From: Synechococcus sp. UW105
Lineage (GTDB): Bacteria > Cyanobacteriota > Cyanobacteriia > PCC-6307 > Cyanobiaceae
DNA: 64,000 nt
Direction: 5' to 3'
Assembly (NCBI RefSeq): GCF_900473935.1
Contig: NZ_UCNN01000026.1
Location: 62,001 to 126,000 of the forward strand
In this document: positions 26,839-36,761 of the stretch, one piece after another
Layout: the number at the start of each line of letters is the position of its first letter
Position numbering within the stretch: the first letter of the stretch is position 1
Translations under genes and position numbers: made by a program
Notes under the pieces: generated by a model
Database searches by the model: none
Told to the model about the DNA's origin: nothing
The model's input: only the letters and a program-made list of their open reading frames with translations

Positions 26839-28095
26839 GTGACCAGCACCCTGCCTTCCCAGCCCACCGATGCGGATCTGGCCGTGAATGCCAGGCCTTC
26901 AGATCGGGGCAGATTTGGGCGGTATGGCGGCCAGTATGTGCCGGAAACCCTGATGCCAGCTTTGGCTGAGCTGGAGCTAGCCGCCGCCAAAGCTTGGAAG
27001 GATCCCGCTTTCACTGCTGAGTTGGATCGACTTCTGCGCAGCTATGTGGGGCGTGAGACACCTCTCTATGAAGCCGAGCGCCTCACCAACCATTACCGCC
27101 GCGCCGATGGTGGTCCGCGCATCTGGCTGAAGCGTGAGGACCTCAATCACACCGGTGCCCACAAGATCAACAATGCCCTTGGCCAGGCTCTTCTTGCCCT
27201 GCGCATGGGCAAAAAGCGGATCATCGCCGAAACAGGGGCCGGCCAGCATGGTGTGGCTACAGCCACGGTGTGTGCCCGCTTCGGTCTGGACTGTGTTGTG
27301 TATATGGGCGCCGAAGACATGCGTCGTCAGGCGCTGAATGTCTTCCGCATGCGTCTTCTCGGTGCCACTGTGCAACCTGTGACAGCTGGGACAGCCACCC
27401 TGAAGGACGCCACCAGCGAAGCAATTCGCGACTGGGTAACGAATGTGGAAACCACCCACTACATTCTCGGCTCGGTTGCGGGTCCGCATCCCTATCCGAT
27501 GCTCGTGCGCGACTTCCACGCTGTGATCGGTGAGGAGGCCAAGCGACAGTGCCAGGAATCCTTCGGGCGTCTGCCGGACGTGCTGGTGGCCTGCGTTGGC
27601 GGTGGATCAAACGCGATGGGCCTATTCCATCCCTTTGTGCAGGACAAAGCTGTACGCCTGATCGGGGTAGAAGCGGCCGGTGATGGTGTCGAGACCGGGC
27701 GTCATGCGGCCACGATCACTGAAGGGCGTGTCGGTGTCCTGCACGGGGCCATGAGTCTGCTCCTGCAGGACGGTGACGGTCAGGTCCAGGAAGCCCACTC
27801 AATCAGCGCAGGCCTCGATTACCCCGGCGTTGGCCCAGAGCACAGCTATCTGCGTGAGATCGGTCGGGCTGAGTATGGCGCCGTTACCGATGCGCAGGCT
27901 TTGACAGCTCTGCAGCTTGTGAGCCAACTCGAGGGCATCATCCCCGCCCTCGAAACGGCCCATGCCTTTGCCTGGTTGGAACAGCTCTGTCCCACCCTCA
28001 GTGACGGTACTGAAGTTGTCCTCAACTGTTCCGGTCGTGGAGACAAGGATGTGAACGCAGTGGCAGAGCGATTAGGAACTGCGCTGGGTGCTTGA
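26839..28095 (+). CDS. trpB: Tryptophan synthase beta chain
   Basis: 418 aa PLP enzyme that condenses indole with serine, working as an alpha2-beta2 complex in the cytosol. Seen: [37 protein letters not shown] (PLP lysine), [28 protein letters not shown], and [14 protein letters not shown]. Start GTG 26839 gives [16 protein letters not shown]. Length fits. trpA is not nearby, as in other cyanobacteria. Convergent with hrcA, 18 bp between stops. Confidence 0.97.
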   Translation: MTSTLPSQPTDADLAVNARPSDRGRFGRYGGQYVPETLMPALAELELAAAKAWKDPAFTAELDRLLRSYVGRETPLYEAERLTNHYRRADGGPRIWLKREDLNHTGAHKINNALGQALLALRMGKKRIIAETGAGQHGVATATVCARFGLDCVVYMGAEDMRRQALNVFRMRLLGATVQPVTAGTATLKDATSEAIRDWVTNVETTHYILGSVAGPHPYPMLVRDFHAVIGEEAKRQCQESFGRLPDVLVACVGGGSNAMGLFHPFVQDKAVRLIGVEAAGDGVETGRHAATITEGRVGVLHGAMSLLLQDGDGQVQEAHSISAGLDYPGVGPEHSYLREIGRAEYGAVTDAQALTALQLVSQLEGIIPALETAHAFAWLEQLCPTLSDGTEVVLNCSGRGDKDVNAVAERLGTALGA

Positions 28096-28113
28096 TCCCC
28101 AATCGTCTGGTCT

Positions 28114-29112
28114 CTACGACAGAAGCCGTTCAAGGGTCCGGGCCACTGACTGCACGGCTGCCAAAGCAGTGGCATAAGCCATGCGCATGGGGCCGACCAG
28201 GGCTACTTGGCCGATTCCTTCGCCTCCGCTGCGATAGGGAGCCTGCACCACAGAACACTGGTGAAGGGCTGTCTGAGGATGTTCCTGCCCGATCCAGACA
28301 CCACCGCAGGGATGACAGTGGCTTGGGGCGAGGGCTGTGGGTTGTTCATCCATCAGTTCCAGCAGCGGCCGGACCCGAGCGCTTTGGCTGAATTCCGGCT
28401 CGGCGATCAATCGAGAGACTCCGTGAAACACACTTCTGGACTCTTGCGGCGTCTCCAGTTGCTGATGGCTATGGATCGCATCCTGCAGGGCTCGACCACA
28501 GTCCTGCAGTTCCAGTGGCAGCGATTCCCAAGCGATTTGGCCATTGCCGTTGTGCTCCAGCTGCCTCCGTGTCCACAGCTCGATCGCTTCGATTTGATGC
28601 TCACTTCCGTGGGGAAGGCGAAGGTTGAGATGGCTTGCCTGGCTTGAGTTCTGAACCAGCATCACCAGAAGACGCTCCTCACTGCGCACCAAGCGGAGTG
28701 CTTCGAGAGCCGGTTGCAACCGGGTCGGGTGGGTGATCAGGCTCATCAGGCCTGTGAAGTCGGTGAGGCGCCGGGCCATCTGTTGGAGCAGATCGTCGAG
28801 TGCGGCCCAGCGCAGGCTGAGTTGGGTCAGTTCTTGCTCCAAATGTTGAGCGGCTGCTCCCGGCGGTGGTAGCAGGCAGTCCACGTAATGGCGGTAGCCG
28901 CGAGGGCTGGGCACGCGGCCTGCGGAGGTATGGGGCTGGGTGAGCAGTCCCCGCTGCTCAAGGGCTCCCATCGCGTAGCGCACCGTGGCTGAGCTCGCCT
29001 TGAGGCCAAAGCGCTTGACGAGCGTGCGGCTGCCCACCGGTTCAATGGTGTCGACATAGTGGTGCACCGTGGCTCGCAGCACTTCCTGTTGTCGGCTGGG
29101 CAGGGGTTCCAA
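28114..29112 (-). CDS. hrcA: Heat-inducible transcription repressor HrcA
   Basis: 332 aa repressor that binds CIRCE operators of chaperone genes. Seen: the N-terminal winged helix RQQEVLRATVHHYVDTIEPV, SRTLVKRFGLKASSATVRY, GALEQRGLLTQPHTSAGRVPS, and a C-terminal MRMAYATALAAVQSVARTL. The apparent start is TTG 29112 (MEPLPSRQQEV); no better start lies upstream. I see no CIRCE-like TTAGCACTC-N9-GAGTGCTAA in the window, so its targets are elsewhere. Downstream of the rhodanese gene by 41 bp. Confidence 0.93.
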   Translation of the reverse strand: MEPLPSRQQEVLRATVHHYVDTIEPVGSRTLVKRFGLKASSATVRYAMGALEQRGLLTQPHTSAGRVPSPRGYRHYVDCLLPPPGAAAQHLEQELTQLSLRWAALDDLLQQMARRLTDFTGLMSLITHPTRLQPALEALRLVRSEERLLVMLVQNSSQASHLNLRLPHGSEHQIEAIELWTRRQLEHNGNGQIAWESLPLELQDCGRALQDAIHSHQQLETPQESRSVFHGVSRLIAEPEFSQSARVRPLLELMDEQPTALAPSHCHPCGGVWIGQEHPQTALHQCSVVQAPYRSGGEGIGQVALVGPMRMAYATALAAVQSVARTLERLLS

Positions 29113-29153
29113 GACGTTGGTGTCACCACCTCGATCGTACGGGGCGTGTTCGC

Positions 29154-29516
29154 TTAGTACCGCGGCACGCCAGGGTCCACCTGCTGGCTCCAGGCATCAA
29201 TGCCGCCATCCAGATTCCAGACGGTTAGTTCAGGGCGTTGCGCCAGTAGCCAGCAGCCGAATTGCCAGCTGCGCACCCCGGCATGGCAGACCACAACAAC
29301 ATCTTGGTCACCATTGAATTGGTCCAGGAGATCGTCCATCCAGCGATCGGCTGCGCTGAGGGGCAGATGCAAGACATCACCTGGAAACGCTGCGACAGCC
29401 AGTTCCTGGTCTTCTCTGACATCGACAATTCTTGGAGGGTTTGCGTCCTCAAGCAGGTGTTGAAGATTCACCGCTGAGAGGGGTTTGGGCCGGCCTGCGG
29501 CATCGGGGTTGATCAT
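29154..29516 (-). CDS. Rhodanese-like sulfurtransferase
   Basis: 120 aa single-domain rhodanese. Seen: PPRIVDVREDQELAVAAFPG (N-terminal CH2A-like part), the active-site loop VVVCHAGVRSWQFGCWL with the persulfide cysteine, and the C-terminal VWNLDGGIDAWSQQVDPGVPRY. The CHAGVRS loop is the usual cyanobacterial form. Start ATG 29516; the reading frame extends much further upstream but lies antisense to the DUF3352 gene. It may carry sulfane sulfur for the hrcA-distant cysteine desulfurase or detoxification; this is not shown by context. Confidence 0.9.
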   Translation of the reverse strand: MINPDAAGRPKPLSAVNLQHLLEDANPPRIVDVREDQELAVAAFPGDVLHLPLSAADRWMDDLLDQFNGDQDVVVVCHAGVRSWQFGCWLLAQRPELTVWNLDGGIDAWSQQVDPGVPRY

Positions 29517-29591
29517 CGATTCATTCTGAATCCCCCTGGCATCTGCCCCGGAATGGACAAAGATGTCGTCAATTGGCTTGATCGCCGGCCC

Positions 29592-31238
29592 ATGAAGGCC
29601 CGCTCTTTTCTTCTCGCTATCGCCGCCTCGGTGCTGCTCCTGCTCACCTCGGCTGCAGGGATTTGGTGGACGATGGCTTGGCAGAGTCCTCTGCGCCAAG
29701 CCCAGCGTCCGTTGGAGCTGCCTCGGGCAGCTCAGTTCGTGCCGCGTCAGGCAGCTCTGAGCCTTCATTGGCTCATGGATCCCGGGCGATTGCCAGCCTA
29801 TGCAGAGGCCGTTGCACCCTCGAAGCAGCGCCGTGCTGCCCGTGAGGCTGTGCAACAGCTGCGTGATGGGGCTTTTGCTCTGGCCGGGCTGGAGTACAGC
29901 GATGAGTTGTCCGACTGGCTTGGGCCTGAAGTGAGTCTCGCCCTGCTCGATTCGGGCGGAGATGATGGACGCCTGGGTTGGGTGCTGGCTCTTTCCAGTC
30001 GGGATCCAGATGGTCCGCGGCGGTTTTTGCAGCGTTTCTGGCAGACCCGCAGTTTGGCCGGCACAGATCTGCAGGTCAGTAGTTACCGCGGTATGGGCGT
30101 GATTAGTGGCCGTGGTGCCTTGCTGGGGCGCGATCCTCAGCCCCTTGCCACGGCTTTGATCGACAATGATCTCCTGCTGCTTGCCTCGGGTCGAGGCGTG
30201 CTTGAGCAGGCCCTCGATGTCTCCCAACTCGACGATCAACATCAGCTCGGTGATGCTGATCTTCAGCGTCGCTTAACCGAGCTTGGCGATGGGGTGGCCC
30301 TGGTCACGGCATCCCCTCAGGCGCTCGGTTCATGGCTGGGCCTGCCTGCTGAGCTGGCGAACCATTCCGACTTGGATGGGTTGGTGGCGTCCCTAGGTGT
30401 CCAAGGGGCTGATCTGGCGGTGGATGGAATGCTGCGTTTCCGGTCTCCCGTGGTGGCGGCAGAGGCCTCCAGCACTGACGCAGCCGCGGCTCGTGAGGCT
30501 CTCTTGGAGTTTGCAGGGGGCAGCGCCGATGCCCTAGCGCTGCTCACCAATCCCTCTGCCCTATTGGAGATGGCCAACGACGATCCTCAGGCGCAATTGC
30601 TGGGCCCATTGCTACGGGGACAGCTCCAGGCCTTGGCATCCCCGGCTCTGGATGCCATTAGTGCCCGGAATGACGGCCCGATGCTGTGGGAACAGCAGCC
30701 GCAGGGATGGTTGGTGGGGACTGAGGCAGGGCGTCCGGGATTTGATGCTGTCGATGCCGCCCTGAGCGCAGAAGGCCTGGCCGCTTCGTCACTTGATGCT
30801 GAACGTGGTCAGCTCACGGTCTGGACCCGTTTACAGCGCAAACGCAGTCATGGTCAGGAGTCGTTGCAGGCTGAGCTGGCGGTGGCCCTTGCCCGTGAGG
30901 GACGTCAGGAATGGTGGGGGGAAAGTCTTGACACGGTGCAGCAGCGTCGCGATGACAAGCCACTCCAGCAGCGCTTACAGCAATTGAAGGCGTTGGAGGA
31001 CCAACAGCTGCCGCTGCCCCAGCAACTGGCACTGGCCGCGCCCCTCAGTCGTGAACAGCTGCAGCGTTGGCGCCCCTGGACATTGGTGCAGACCGTGGCA
31101 GGTCGCTCCCTGTTGGATCAGGTGCAGGGGTTGGCCGTGGCTGTGGGGCCGGACCCCACGGATGACACGGCGTTATTCGCTGATCAGGCTGGTGGTGGCA
31201 ACACCCTGCGCTTGCGTGCCCTGCTCAACCTGGGTTGA
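29592..31238 (+). CDS. DUF3352 membrane-anchored protein
   Basis: 548 aa from ATG 29592 (561 from ATG 29553). An N-terminal signal anchor MKARSFLLAIAASVLLLL is followed by a long soluble domain with DUF3352 features: AAQFVPRQAALSLHWLMDPG, LSDWLGPEVSLALLD, DPQPLATALIDNDLLLLASG and LEQALDVSQL. It is Gln/Leu-rich towards the C-terminus (RLQQLKALEDQQLPLPQQL), probably coiled. Exported to the periplasm or thylakoid lumen; function unknown. Its last 23 bp overlap the likely start of sixA. Confidence 0.85.
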   Translation: MKARSFLLAIAASVLLLLTSAAGIWWTMAWQSPLRQAQRPLELPRAAQFVPRQAALSLHWLMDPGRLPAYAEAVAPSKQRRAAREAVQQLRDGAFALAGLEYSDELSDWLGPEVSLALLDSGGDDGRLGWVLALSSRDPDGPRRFLQRFWQTRSLAGTDLQVSSYRGMGVISGRGALLGRDPQPLATALIDNDLLLLASGRGVLEQALDVSQLDDQHQLGDADLQRRLTELGDGVALVTASPQALGSWLGLPAELANHSDLDGLVASLGVQGADLAVDGMLRFRSPVVAAEASSTDAAAAREALLEFAGGSADALALLTNPSALLEMANDDPQAQLLGPLLRGQLQALASPALDAISARNDGPMLWEQQPQGWLVGTEAGRPGFDAVDAALSAEGLAASSLDAERGQLTVWTRLQRKRSHGQESLQAELAVALAREGRQEWWGESLDTVQQRRDDKPLQQRLQQLKALEDQQLPLPQQLALAAPLSREQLQRWRPWTLVQTVAGRSLLDQVQGLAVAVGPDPTDDTALFADQAGGGNTLRLRALLNLG

Positions 31239-31716
31239 TCTCTTCCTGCTTCGTCATGGGATCGCGGTGGAACGCTTTGCGGGCCGCGATCACCCCGACC
31301 GTTCACTAACTCAGCGCGGTCGACAACGCGTCGATGCTGTGCTGACACACCTGGTGACGGCGGGTCTCCGTGCCGATCGCTTGATCTCTAGTCCATACGC
31401 TCGGGCCTTGGAAACGGCGTGGCTGGCCTACCGCGCCGGCTTGGCACCTGAACCGGAGTGCTCATCCTTTCTCAAGCCGGGTGGCGATCATCACGCCCTG
31501 CTTCCCCAGCTCCAGGGGCGATGCCTGTTGGTCGGCCATGAACCTGATCTCAGCGCTTTTGCCGCTGCCCTTCTTGCAGCCCCACCAGGACTCTTGCGCA
31601 TGCGCAAAGCGGGCTTCTGCCATCTGCGATGGCCGAGCACAGAGCTGCCTGTCGTCGGGACCGCGCGCTTGGAGCTGTTGTTGCGGCCAGGGCTGCTCTT
31701 GCGCGGCGCCGATTAG
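31216..31716 (+). CDS. sixA: Phosphohistidine phosphatase SixA type
   Basis: Histidine phosphatase superfamily, about 166 aa. Seen: the RHG motif at DLFLLRHGIAVERFAGRDHPDRSLTQ... beginning near residue 7, SSPYARALETA, and the second catalytic His in LLVGHEPDLSAFA. There is no ATG in front of the domain. The nearest in-frame start is GTG 31216 (MPCSTWVDLFLLRHG), inside the end of the DUF3352 gene; a rare start just before VDLFLL is also possible. gltA begins 26 bp downstream, so it probably belongs to the long gltA-ndh run. Confidence 0.87.
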   Translation: MPCSTWVDLFLLRHGIAVERFAGRDHPDRSLTQRGRQRVDAVLTHLVTAGLRADRLISSPYARALETAWLAYRAGLAPEPECSSFLKPGGDHHALLPQLQGRCLLVGHEPDLSAFAAALLAAPPGLLRMRKAGFCHLRWPSTELPVVGTARLELLLRPGLLLRGAD

Positions 31717-31741
31717 GTTGCACTGGCGATGCAGGTTGGGG

Positions 31742-32932
31742 GTGGGACAGTCTTCAGTTGAGGAGATCCGCCACGAGCGGACAGGCATCGTTTTCCGCCC
31801 CGGGCTGGATGGGGTGCCTGCCACCCAGTCGTCCATCTGTGACATCGACGGTCAGCAGGGGCGTTTGTCCTATCGCGGCTATCCGCTGGAGGAACTCGCC
31901 GCCGAGAGCACCTTTCTGGAAACGGCTTATTTGCTGATTTGGGGTGAGCTGCCCACCACTGACCAGCTCAAGGCCTTCGAGCATGAGGTGCAGATGCACC
32001 GGCGGGTGAGCTTCCGGGTGCGGGACATGATGAAGTGCTTCCCGGCCACCGGTCACCCCATGGATGCCCTGCAGTCGAGCGCAGCATCCCTTGGATTGTT
32101 CTATTCCCGTCGGGCCATTGACGACCCCAAATACATCTATGCGGCGGTGGTGCGGCTGATCGCCAAGATCCCCACGATGGTGGCTGCGTTCCAGCTGATT
32201 CGCAAAGGCCAAGATCCGATCCAGCCCCGCGACGATCTGGCTTATTCCGCCAATTTTCTCTACATGCTCACGGAGCGGGAACCTGATCCGTTTGCCGCCC
32301 GCATTTTTGATCGCTGTCTGATGCTTCACGCCGAGCACAGCCTCAATGCCAGTACGTTCAGTGCTCGAGTCACGGCGAGCACGCTCACCGATCCCTACGC
32401 CGTGGTTGCGTCCGCAGTCGGGACCTTGGCCGGTCCTCTACACGGCGGCGCTAATGAAGATGTGCTGGCCATGCTGGAAGAGATCAGCTCTCCTGATCAG
32501 GCGGCGGCTTATCTCGATGACGCGATTGCGAACAAGCGCAAGGTGATGGGTTTTGGTCACCGGGAATACAGGGTGAAGGACCCTCGGGCGGTGATTCTTC
32601 AGGCTCTTGTCGAGGAGATGTTTGAGCGCTTCGGTCACGACGAGCTCTATGACGTCGCCCGCGCCCTGGAGGCTGCTGCCGAAACCAGGCTTGGACCGAA
32701 GGGCATCTATCCCAATGTCGATTTCTATTCCGGACTCGTCTATCGGAAACTGGGGATTCCCCGCGATCTGTTCACACCAGTGTTTGCCATTTCCCGGGTG
32801 GCAGGTTGGTTGGCCCATTGGCGGGAACAGCTCGGTGCCAACAGGATTTTCCGTCCCTCGCAGATCTACACAGGCAGTACCCAGCGCAGCTGGATACCGC
32901 TTGAAAGCCGCCTCCCGACTGCGGGCGCCTAA
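31742..32932 (+). CDS. gltA: Citrate synthase
   Basis: 396 aa type II citrate synthase joining acetyl-CoA and oxaloacetate, entry to the cyanobacterial TCA reactions. Seen: FRPGLDGVPATQSSICDIDG at the N-terminus, HAEHSLNASTF (His), GPLHGGANEDVL (catalytic His), VMGFGHREYRVKDPR and PNVDFYSGLVY (catalytic Asp). Start chosen as GTG 31742 (MGQSSVEEIRHER); a TTG six bases upstream is also possible. ndhA begins 24 bp after the stop, so gltA and ndhA-I-G-E may share a transcript. Confidence 0.95.
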   Translation: MGQSSVEEIRHERTGIVFRPGLDGVPATQSSICDIDGQQGRLSYRGYPLEELAAESTFLETAYLLIWGELPTTDQLKAFEHEVQMHRRVSFRVRDMMKCFPATGHPMDALQSSAASLGLFYSRRAIDDPKYIYAAVVRLIAKIPTMVAAFQLIRKGQDPIQPRDDLAYSANFLYMLTEREPDPFAARIFDRCLMLHAEHSLNASTFSARVTASTLTDPYAVVASAVGTLAGPLHGGANEDVLAMLEEISSPDQAAAYLDDAIANKRKVMGFGHREYRVKDPRAVILQALVEEMFERFGHDELYDVARALEAAAETRLGPKGIYPNVDFYSGLVYRKLGIPRDLFTPVFAISRVAGWLAHWREQLGANRIFRPSQIYTGSTQRSWIPLESRLPTAGA

Positions 32933-32956
32933 GTTGCTTCCATCTCACCCCTGAAC

Positions 32957-34111
32957 ATGGTGACCTCCCTTGCCACCACAATGACGGCCCTGGTGAGCCC
33001 CGGTTTGGACCTGGAGTTCAGTTTCAGCCAGGCATTGCAAGGACTCGGCCTGTCTCCTGACGTCGCTCATCTGCTTTGGCTGCCTCTGCCGATGCTGCTG
33101 GTGCTTGTGGCGGCTGTCGTGGGTGTGCTGGTCACGGTTTGGCTGGAACGCAAGATCTCGGCGGCCGTTCAGCAGCGCATTGGCCCTGAATACGCTGGTG
33201 CCCTTGGGGTGCTTCAGCCGCTAGCTGATGGCCTCAAGCTGCTGGTGAAAGAGGACATCATTCCGGCTCGGGCCGACAGCGTGCTGTTCACACTTGGCCC
33301 GGTGCTCGTGGTGGTGCCGGTCATCTTGTCTTGGCTGATCGTCCCTTTTGGCCAGAACCTGCTCGTGAGCAATGTGGGGGTTGGCATCTTCCTCTGGATC
33401 TCGCTTAGCAGCATTCAGCCGATTGGCCTGCTGATGAGCGGCTACGCCTCCAACAACAAGTACTCCCTGCTTGGCGGATTGAGGGCTGCGGCCCAGTCGA
33501 TCAGCTACGAGATCCCCCTCGCTCTGGCTGTCCTGGCTGTCGTGATGATGAGCAATTCCCTCAGCACGATTGACATCGTCGACCAGCAGACCGGTGCCGG
33601 TTTGCTCAGCTGGAATATCTGGCGTCAGCCCGTGGGCTTTCTGATCTTCTGGATCTGTGCTCTGGCTGAATGCGAACGTCTTCCTTTCGATCTTCCGGAA
33701 GCAGAGGAAGAGCTGGTCGCCGGGTATCAGACCGAGTACGCCGGGATGAAGTTCGCCCTCTTCTATCTCGGCAGCTACATCAACCTGGTGCTTTCTGCCC
33801 TGTTGGTGTCGGTTCTCTATCTCGGCGGGTGGGGCTTCCCGATTCCTGTGGAATGGCTGGCAGGCTGGATGGGCCAGTCGGTTGATGCACCGCTTGTGCA
33901 GGTGATTACAGGCACCGTAGGCATCGTGATGACGGTGCTCAAGGCTTATCTTCTGGTCTTTTTTGCCATCCTGTTGCGCTGGACCACCCCGCGGGTCAGG
34001 ATCGATCAGCTCCTCAATCTGGGCTGGAAGTTCCTTCTCCCGCTTGCCTTGGTCAACCTGTTGGTGACAGCTGCACTGAAATTGGCCTTTCCCGTGGCTT
34101 TCGGCGGTTGA
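32957..34111 (+). CDS. ndhA: NAD(P)H-quinone oxidoreductase subunit 1
   Basis: Membrane-arm subunit of thylakoid NDH-1, 384 aa with about eight helices, forming the base of the plastoquinone channel (homolog of NuoH). Seen: [48 protein letters not shown]-type loop ([20 protein letters not shown]), [20 protein letters not shown] and [16 protein letters not shown]. Start ATG 32957; ATG 32981 is an alternative closer to the family average. First of four linked ndh genes. Confidence 0.97.
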   Translation: MVTSLATTMTALVSPGLDLEFSFSQALQGLGLSPDVAHLLWLPLPMLLVLVAAVVGVLVTVWLERKISAAVQQRIGPEYAGALGVLQPLADGLKLLVKEDIIPARADSVLFTLGPVLVVVPVILSWLIVPFGQNLLVSNVGVGIFLWISLSSIQPIGLLMSGYASNNKYSLLGGLRAAAQSISYEIPLALAVLAVVMMSNSLSTIDIVDQQTGAGLLSWNIWRQPVGFLIFWICALAECERLPFDLPEAEEELVAGYQTEYAGMKFALFYLGSYINLVLSALLVSVLYLGGWGFPIPVEWLAGWMGQSVDAPLVQVITGTVGIVMTVLKAYLLVFFAILLRWTTPRVRIDQLLNLGWKFLLPLALVNLLVTAALKLAFPVAFGG

Positions 34112-34165
34112 ATCCGCCTAGCCCCGCCCCCCTCGTTCTCACACCGTTCCACTTCCTCCCAGGCC

Positions 34166-34807
34166 ATGTTCGGATTCCTCAAGCAGGTTGGTGACTACAC
34201 CAGGGATGCCGTTGATGCGGCACGCAACCTGACCCAGGGATTGGCAGTCACGTTTGACCACATGCAGCGTCGTCCCGTGACGGTGCAATATCCCTACGAA
34301 AAGCTGATCCCGTCCGAGCGTTATCGCGGCCGGATTCACTACGAATTCGACAAGTGCATCGCTTGCGAGGTGTGCGTTCGGGTCTGTCCCATCAACCTGC
34401 CAGTCGTCGACTGGGTGATGAACAAGCAGACCAAGAAAAAGGAGCTGCGCAACTATTCGATCGACTTCGGTGTCTGTATTTTCTGTGGCAACTGCGTGGA
34501 GTATTGCCCCACGAATTGTCTGTCGATGACTGAGGAATACGAGTTAGCAGCCTTCGATCGCCACAGCCTCAACTTCGACAATGTCGCTCTTGGGCGTCTG
34601 CCCACGAGCGTCACCACTGATGCTTCCGTGCAGCCACTTCGGGAGCTCGCCTATCTGCCTGTGGGTGAGATGGATCCCCATGGTGTTGCTGCTGACCGTC
34701 CAAGGGCGGGTCAGCTTCCTGATCAGGTGCTGGCTTCGATGCCCAAGTCGGCAGCGGATGGGGGAGAATCCTCTTCGACGACCACCAAGGAGGAGAACGC
34801 AGGATGA
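34166..34807 (+). CDS. ndhI: NAD(P)H-quinone oxidoreductase subunit I (two 4Fe-4S clusters)
   Basis: 213 aa ferredoxin-like subunit of the NDH-1 peripheral arm, passing electrons to plastoquinone. Seen: two 4Fe-4S motifs, [12 protein letters not shown] from Cys about 64 and [12 protein letters not shown] from about 104, spaced as in the family. The C-terminal tail is long and Ser/Thr-rich ([16 protein letters not shown]). Start ATG 34166 ([18 protein letters not shown]), 54 bp after ndhA. Its stop overlaps the ndhG start by 4 nt. Confidence 0.97.
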   Translation: MFGFLKQVGDYTRDAVDAARNLTQGLAVTFDHMQRRPVTVQYPYEKLIPSERYRGRIHYEFDKCIACEVCVRVCPINLPVVDWVMNKQTKKKELRNYSIDFGVCIFCGNCVEYCPTNCLSMTEEYELAAFDRHSLNFDNVALGRLPTSVTTDASVQPLRELAYLPVGEMDPHGVAADRPRAGQLPDQVLASMPKSAADGGESSSTTTKEENAG

Positions 34808-35406
34808 CGATTGCTGCCTCAACCCAGCTCATCTGCTTCCTCGTTCTCGGCGCTGTGATCGCGATTGGCGGCCTGGGCGTTGTGCTGCTGAGCAACATCG
34901 TTTACTCCGCCTTTCTTCTGGGAGGCGTTTTCATGGCTGTGGCTGGCTTGTATCTGCTGCTCAATGCCAGTTTTGTGGCAGCGGCCCAGGTCTTGGTCTA
35001 TGTCGGAGCGGTGAACGTCTTGATCCTGTTCGCGATCATGCTCGTGAATAAACGGGAAGATCTGGAACCGATCAAGGGCCTGCCAACGCGTCGCTTGCTC
35101 TCAGGAGGAGTCTGCGCCGGTCTGTTTGCCTTGCTGGTCAGGGTTGCTTTCACGACCCCCTGGGCCGTGCCTGGCCCAGAGGCCGTCGGTGAGGGCGCAA
35201 CCGTTCGGATTGGTGAGCACCTCTTCACCGATTACCTTCTGCCCTTTGAGCTGGCTTCCGTTCTTCTGCTGATGGCGATGATCGGCGCGATCGTTTTGGC
35301 CCGTCGAGATGTGCAAGCAACGGATCTGGGCACGGGGCAGTCGGCTGATCAGGGACTGATTGAAAAGTCCCGTACTCCTCTCTTGGTGGATCAGCCCCCC
35401 GCCTGA
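34804..35406 (+). CDS. ndhG: NAD(P)H-quinone oxidoreductase subunit 6
   Basis: 200 aa membrane subunit (NuoJ homolog) with five hydrophobic segments. Seen: [23 protein letters not shown] split over residues 28-50, [20 protein letters not shown] (the conserved helix), [18 protein letters not shown], and the C-terminal [17 protein letters not shown]. Start ATG 34804, overlapping ndhI by ATGA. The 40 bp to ndhE is the longest gap inside this ndh run after ndhA-ndhI. Confidence 0.96.
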   Translation: MTIAASTQLICFLVLGAVIAIGGLGVVLLSNIVYSAFLLGGVFMAVAGLYLLLNASFVAAAQVLVYVGAVNVLILFAIMLVNKREDLEPIKGLPTRRLLSGGVCAGLFALLVRVAFTTPWAVPGPEAVGEGATVRIGEHLFTDYLLPFELASVLLLMAMIGAIVLARRDVQATDLGTGQSADQGLIEKSRTPLLVDQPPA

Positions 35407-35446
35407 ACCGGTGCTGTTCTGAATCTCTTCCTTTTATCTGCACCCC

Positions 35447-35776
35447 ATGTCTGAGCTGCTGAACGGATCCGTACCTCTCGAGGCGTATCTTCTGCTGGCT
35501 GCAGTGTTGTTCTGCACCGGTGTCTGGGGTCTGATCAACAGCCGTAATGCAGTGCGCGTGCTGATGAGTATCGAGCTGATGCTTAATGGGGTGAACATCA
35601 ATCTGATGGCCTTCTCCTCCTATGTGGATGGTGATTTAATTCGGGGCCAGGTGTTCGCTGTTTTCGTTATCACCGTGGCTGCTGCCGAGGCAGCCGTGGG
35701 TCTTGCGATTCTGCTGTCGCTTTATCGCAATCGCGTCACAGTGGATATGGAACGCTTCAACCTGCTGCGCTGGTGA
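35447..35776 (+). CDS. ndhE: NAD(P)H-quinone oxidoreductase subunit 4L
   Basis: 109 aa membrane subunit (NuoK homolog) with three helices. Seen: [40 protein letters not shown] with the conserved Glu of helix 2, and [20 protein letters not shown] with the second conserved Glu. The C-terminus [17 protein letters not shown] is typical of cyanobacteria. Start ATG 35447. nadK follows 19 bp later, joining an NAD(P)-producing enzyme to the NDH-1 run. Confidence 0.97.
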   Translation: MSELLNGSVPLEAYLLLAAVLFCTGVWGLINSRNAVRVLMSIELMLNGVNINLMAFSSYVDGDLIRGQVFAVFVITVAAAEAAVGLAILLSLYRNRVTVDMERFNLLRW

Positions 35777-35795
35777 TCTCCGGCGCCTACGCCCC

Positions 35796-36752
35796 ATGCG
35801 CCTTGATCGGGTCTGGTTGATTTACAGAGCAGATAGCTTGGCTGCCTTGCGGGAAGCCAGGCGCTGCGCTGATGACCTCACCTCTCTCGGGGCCGAGGTC
35901 ACCCTGGCCATGAGTGGCCCGAAGGCCAATCCCTTCCCTGGTCTGATGGCCTCCGAACCCACATTGCCCAATGTGGCTGTTGTGCTCGGAGGCGATGGCA
36001 CCGTTCTCGGAGCAGCTCGGCATCTGGCGGTGCATGACGTGCCGATTCTCTGTTTCAACGTCGGGGGGCACTTGGGTTTCCTGACCCATGACTCCACCAT
36101 GTTGGGTGGGCTTGAGCTCTGGCAGCGTCTGATTGATGATCAGTTCGCTCTGGAGCAGCGCATGATGCTGCAGGCAACGGTCCATCACGGCCGTGACCTC
36201 CGCTGTGCAATGGAGGACGGCAGCCGCTCCCAGGTTCCTGCGGATGCATCCGATGCGCTGGAGCGACATTGGGCCCTGAACGATCTTTACTTGCGCCCCC
36301 ATCGAGAAGACCTCGCCCCCACTTGCATTCTCGAGTTGGAGATCGATGGTGAGGTGGTTGATCAGGTGCGCGGTGATGGGCTGATCCTGGCCACGCCGAC
36401 GGGCTCGACGGGCTATGCCATGGCCTCAGGTGGACCCATCCTGCATCCAGGGATCGATGCGATCATCGTCAGCCCCATTTGTCCGATGAGTTTGTCGAGT
36501 CGGCCGGTCGTGGTGCCTCCCCGCTCTCGGTTGATGATTTGGCCACTGGGTGAAGGAGAACGGCCTGTGAAGCTCTGGAAAGATGGAGTGGCAGGTGCCG
36601 TTCTGGAGCCAGGTGAATGCTGCATGGTGCAGCGTGCCCCCCACCATGCCTTGATGCTCCAATTGGATAGAAAGCCCTCCTATTACCGAACACTGGCGCA
36701 GAAGCTTCACTGGGCGGGCAGTCTTGTCGCTTCGGAGCCATCCCCCAACTGA
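35796..36752 (+). CDS. nadK: NAD kinase
   Basis: 318 aa ATP/polyphosphate-NAD kinase that makes NADP. Seen: [16 protein letters not shown] (GGDG motif), [14 protein letters not shown] (NxGxxGFL), the catalytic-region loop [20 protein letters not shown] and [21 protein letters not shown] chose ATG 35796 ([14 protein letters not shown]); longer frames overlap ndhE. The short spacing to ndhE suggests co-transcription, which would link NADP(H) supply with the NDH-1 complex. Confidence 0.95.
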   Translation: MRLDRVWLIYRADSLAALREARRCADDLTSLGAEVTLAMSGPKANPFPGLMASEPTLPNVAVVLGGDGTVLGAARHLAVHDVPILCFNVGGHLGFLTHDSTMLGGLELWQRLIDDQFALEQRMMLQATVHHGRDLRCAMEDGSRSQVPADASDALERHWALNDLYLRPHREDLAPTCILELEIDGEVVDQVRGDGLILATPTGSTGYAMASGGPILHPGIDAIIVSPICPMSLSSRPVVVPPRSRLMIWPLGEGERPVKLWKDGVAGAVLEPGECCMVQRAPHHALMLQLDRKPSYYRTLAQKLHWAGSLVASEPSPN

Positions 36753-36761
36753 GGCGATCCC

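Noticed and set aside
28100-29160. CIRCE operator near hrcA
   Set aside because: I looked for TTAGCACTC-N9-GAGTGCTAA near hrcA and elsewhere in the window and saw none.
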